The notes under the pieces: generated by a model
What the model saw: only the letters and a program-made list of their open reading frames with translations
Database searches by the model: none
Told to the model about the DNA's origin: nothing
Shown here: positions 7,208 to 8,792 of the stretch, one piece after another
How positions within the stretch are numbered: the stretch's first letter is position 1
How the letters are laid out: each line of letters begins with the position of its first letter
Assembly (NCBI GenBank): GCA_031257955.1
Contig: JAIRNQ010000156.1
Location: forward strand, 1 to 8,792
DNA: 8,792 nt
Source: Deltaproteobacteria bacterium
GTDB taxonomy: Bacteria > Desulfobacterota > Desulfarculia > Adiutricales > Adiutricaceae
Direction: 5' to 3'
Made by a program: the position numbers and the translations under genes

Positions 7208-7257
7208 TAAAAGGGGTTTTTGAAGTATTTAAATGATATGTTTGTTGGATCCGAAAA

Positions 7258-7283
7258 GCCGGACCAAACGCCTTTGGTCCGGC
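7258..7283 (-). terminator. Perfect 11-bp hairpin, possible leftward terminator
   Basis: GCCGGACCAAA (7258-7268) pairs perfectly with TTTGGTCCGGC (7273-7283) around a CGCC loop. On the minus strand the hairpin is followed by TTTTCGG, a short T-tract consistent with an intrinsic terminator; on the plus strand no T-tract follows. No gene is seen to the right on the minus strand, so any transcript ending here would be a non-coding RNA. It may instead be a structural element. Confidence 0.45.
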
Positions 7284-7552
7284 CGGAACGGCAAGGCTGA
7301 GACTGGAAAGTTTGGTTGGTTTTGTCTCCGAAGAACGTTTCTTTTGATTCATTCTAAGTTCATAAACAACGATAATATTAACGAAAGGATTGACCGATCG
7401 TTAAAAAAAGTATTATTGCCTATCGCGGTTGAATAATCACTTGTAATTTGATGATGAAGTTGTAAGCCTCAAGAGAATTATAGGTTTTTCATACCTTGAT
7501 CAATATTATGGTTTTAAGATGGAACCTCGAGAAAGTCGTTTACGGCCCGTTT
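7284..7552. other. AT-rich gene-free segment upstream of a terminator
   Basis: A 67-codon plus-strand frame (7233-7436) covers the left part, but it runs through the perfect hairpin at 7258-7283, has no ribosome binding site and resembles no known family. A 7-bp inverted repeat, TTAACGA (7378-7384) and TCGTTAA (7398-7404), lies in the AT-rich part. No clear promoter was identified, although the terminator just downstream implies some rightward transcript passes through. Confidence 0.35.
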
Positions 7553-7575
7553 ACCCCTACCAAGGGGTTTTTTTT
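7553..7575 (+). terminator. Intrinsic terminator with T8 tract
   Basis: ACCCCT (7553-7558) and AGGGGT (7563-7568) form a short GC-rich stem with an ACCA loop, running directly into eight T residues (7568-7575). It points rightward and no recognised gene ends before it, so it may end a small RNA or be a relic of a lost gene. Confidence 0.7.
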
Positions 7576-7912
7576 ACTTAATTTTGACTTAGTTCGGTAC
7601 CGCTTTGGGGCACCCGTTCACGGGCTGACTGGAGGGACCCAAGTCGAAGTTCGCCCTCACTGAATCCGATATTGATTACTGCGTGGCACTGGGAGTTATC
7701 CACTCCGCTTGGCGGATGACCACCGCTGGCCGAAGACGTCCTCGGTTATCCCACCCACCCTATGGCATGCCCAATTGTATCGTCATGGAGAAGTATGGCT
7801 ATCGGATAAACCCTTGTCTTAACACCTTACCGGTGATACTCTGGTCATATCTTTCCAGCGGGACCGGTCTTTGAAGTAACCGCGATTTCAGCCTGACGGA
7901 AATGAGACAATT
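7576..7912. other. Leader region before the ATPase gene
   Basis: A stop-free plus-strand stretch (about 7629-7874) includes a 63-codon ATG frame from 7683, but it has no ribosome binding site and is rich in Arg, Pro and Trp, so it is not called a gene. GGAGT-TATCC-ACTCC (7692-7706) forms a small hairpin, and TTATCCACT within it resembles a single DnaA box, which is not enough for an origin. Promoter elements for the downstream gene could not be assigned with confidence. Confidence 0.35.
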
Positions 7913-8792
7913 ATGCGCGCGCTGCCAAGCCAAGGGCAACCTTTTGATAAAATAAGAGAAAAAGACCTTCTTTACGTAGATAAAACGAAATATTTATATG
8001 ATATCGTTAGAACTGAGGGCTGTTTTTTTCTGTCCCGTCCCCGCCGTTTCGGCAAGTCGCTTTTGCTGGGGGCGGCTCATGAGCTCCTGCAAGGCAATCG
8101 GGAATATTTTAAAGGATTGTGGATAGATTCCTCAGACTACGACTTTAAAAAATACCCGGTAGTCCACCTGGATATGCTTGGCAATTGTGATAGTACGGCT
8201 GCCTTGGAAAATAATATCTCCGAAAAGCTCAAGGTCGAAGCCGCGCGAATCGGCCTGGACAAGCTTACCGCCGTGACCCTCGGCGGAATGCTGAGCGAGA
8301 TGGTTTCCACGCTTAATAGAACTAGCGGAGAAAGGGTAGCCGTGCTGATCGATGAATATGACTACCCTATACAAGATGTCATCGGCGACCTTACCCAAGC
8401 GGACAAGAACCGGGCCACCCTTCACGACTTCTATTCCTCGCTTAAGTCACTGGCCGACCGGGGCAAGACCCATGTCATCCTCGTGACCGGGGTCAGCAAA
8501 TTCGCCCAGACCTCTCTTTTCTCCGCTTTTAACAACCTTGATGACCTCACCATGGACCCGAGGTACAACGCCATCTGCGGCTTCACCCTCGAAGAGTTTG
8601 AGGACTATTTCAGCGATTATTTGCCTGAAGTTCTGGAATACAATACATCCAATGGTTTTTTGCCCGAAATGACAACGGTTGCGGACTTGAAAAAAACAAT
8701 TTTAGATTATTACGACGGTTACTCATGGAATGGAATCGATAGGATTCTTAACCCTTTCTCCCTTGTTAAAATGCTCGCCAAAAGAGAACTTC
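7913..8792 (+). CDS. AAA-ATPase-like / PD-(D/E)XK nuclease family protein, 3' end missing
   Basis: The first 293 residues match the AAA-ATPase-like family (PF09820), whose members usually end in a PD-(D/E)XK nuclease-type domain (PF08011) that would lie beyond the window. The N-terminal signature FDKIREKDLLYVDKT is at residues 11-25. An atypical Walker A, SRPRRFGKS, spans residues 41-49 with Lys48-Ser49; a Walker B, VLIDEYD, spans 144-150 with Asp147-Glu148; a sensor-like VTGVSKF is at 191-197. The ATG at 7913 is the first in a frame opened by a stop at 7877-7879, and MRALPSQGQPF aligns with the family's usual N-terminus; GAG six bases upstream is a weak ribosome binding site. The cellular role of the family is not established; copies are often numerous and scattered in gut anaerobes. 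No partner gene is visible, and base composition changes along the gene from AT-rich to GC-rich and back, which could reflect transfer. Confidence 0.9.
   Translation, partial: MRALPSQGQPFDKIREKDLLYVDKTKYLYDIVRTEGCFFLSRPRRFGKSLLLGAAHELLQGNREYFKGLWIDSSDYDFKKYPVVHLDMLGNCDSTAALENNISEKLKVEAARIGLDKLTAVTLGGMLSEMVSTLNRTSGERVAVLIDEYDYPIQDVIGDLTQADKNRATLHDFYSSLKSLADRGKTHVILVTGVSKFAQTSLFSAFNNLDDLTMDPRYNAICGFTLEEFEDYFSDYLPEVLEYNTSNGFLPEMTTVADLKKTILDYYDGYSWNGIDRILNPFSLVKMLAKREL

Larger units (their letters stand above)
6897..7257. other. Gene-free region with GTCAA/TTGAC hairpins and short direct repeats
   Basis: No convincing gene was seen. TCGAAAGG(G)GTCGG occurs twice (about 6975 and 7043). GTCAA and TTGAC words are clustered between 7001 and 7207 and form the two hairpins listed separately. 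A 120-codon open frame crosses the region from a TTG at 6811 but its composition is not protein-like and it has no ribosome binding site. Confidence 0.45.

Noticed and set aside
7233..7436. 67-residue plus-strand open frame as a small gene
   Set aside because: It runs through a perfect 11-bp hairpin, lacks a Shine-Dalgarno sequence and resembles nothing known.
7696..7704. DnaA box (TTATCCACT) and possible replication origin
   Set aside because: It is a single imperfect box with no cluster of further boxes and no dnaA or dnaN nearby.

Overview
The window looks like part of the chromosome of an anaerobic, diderm bacterium. The evidence is a heterodisulfide-reductase pair (HdrC and HdrB) and a large lipoprotein murein transglycosylase of the MltD type with LysM repeats. 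It also carries an AAA-ATPase/PD-(D/E)XK-type gene of a family that is often multicopy in gut and host-associated anaerobes. A Desulfobacterota (deltaproteobacterial) origin would fit all three, but this is an inference from gene content and cannot be proven from the window. Coding regions are GC-rich, while some gaps are strikingly AT-rich (about 28% GC at 5401-5580).

Layout. At 1-1353 (+) lie the 3' end of hdrC and a complete hdrB, ten bases apart and clearly one operon, closed by a strong intrinsic terminator at 1373-1405. Bases 1404-1766 are a non-coding, GGCC-rich spacer with a 61-bp direct duplication. At 1767-5006 (-) a convergent gene encodes an unusually long MltD-like lipoprotein: a lytic transglycosylase domain followed by ten LysM modules, of which one is degenerate and three are near-identical. 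A promoter-like TATAAT box lies about 100 bases upstream of it.

Bases 5135-7912 form a gap of about 2.8 kb in which no convincing gene was found. It is a mosaic: an AT-rich island, a stretch without signal, a 43-bp tandem array (6291-6511), a GC-rich possibly decayed stretch, a 13-bp inverted repeat, several GTCAA/TTGAC hairpins, and two hairpins that look like transcription terminators (7258-7283 and 7553-7575). A partial AAA-ATPase-like gene starts at 7913 (+) and runs off the window.

Functionally, HdrB and HdrC form the electron-transfer and thiol/disulfide-reducing arm of an Hdr complex in the cytoplasm. The MltD homologue would act on peptidoglycan in the periplasm. The ATPase gene has no known role. 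The three loci do not look like parts of one pathway. No demonstrably new system was found; the most unusual material is the gene-poor mosaic and the LysM expansion.
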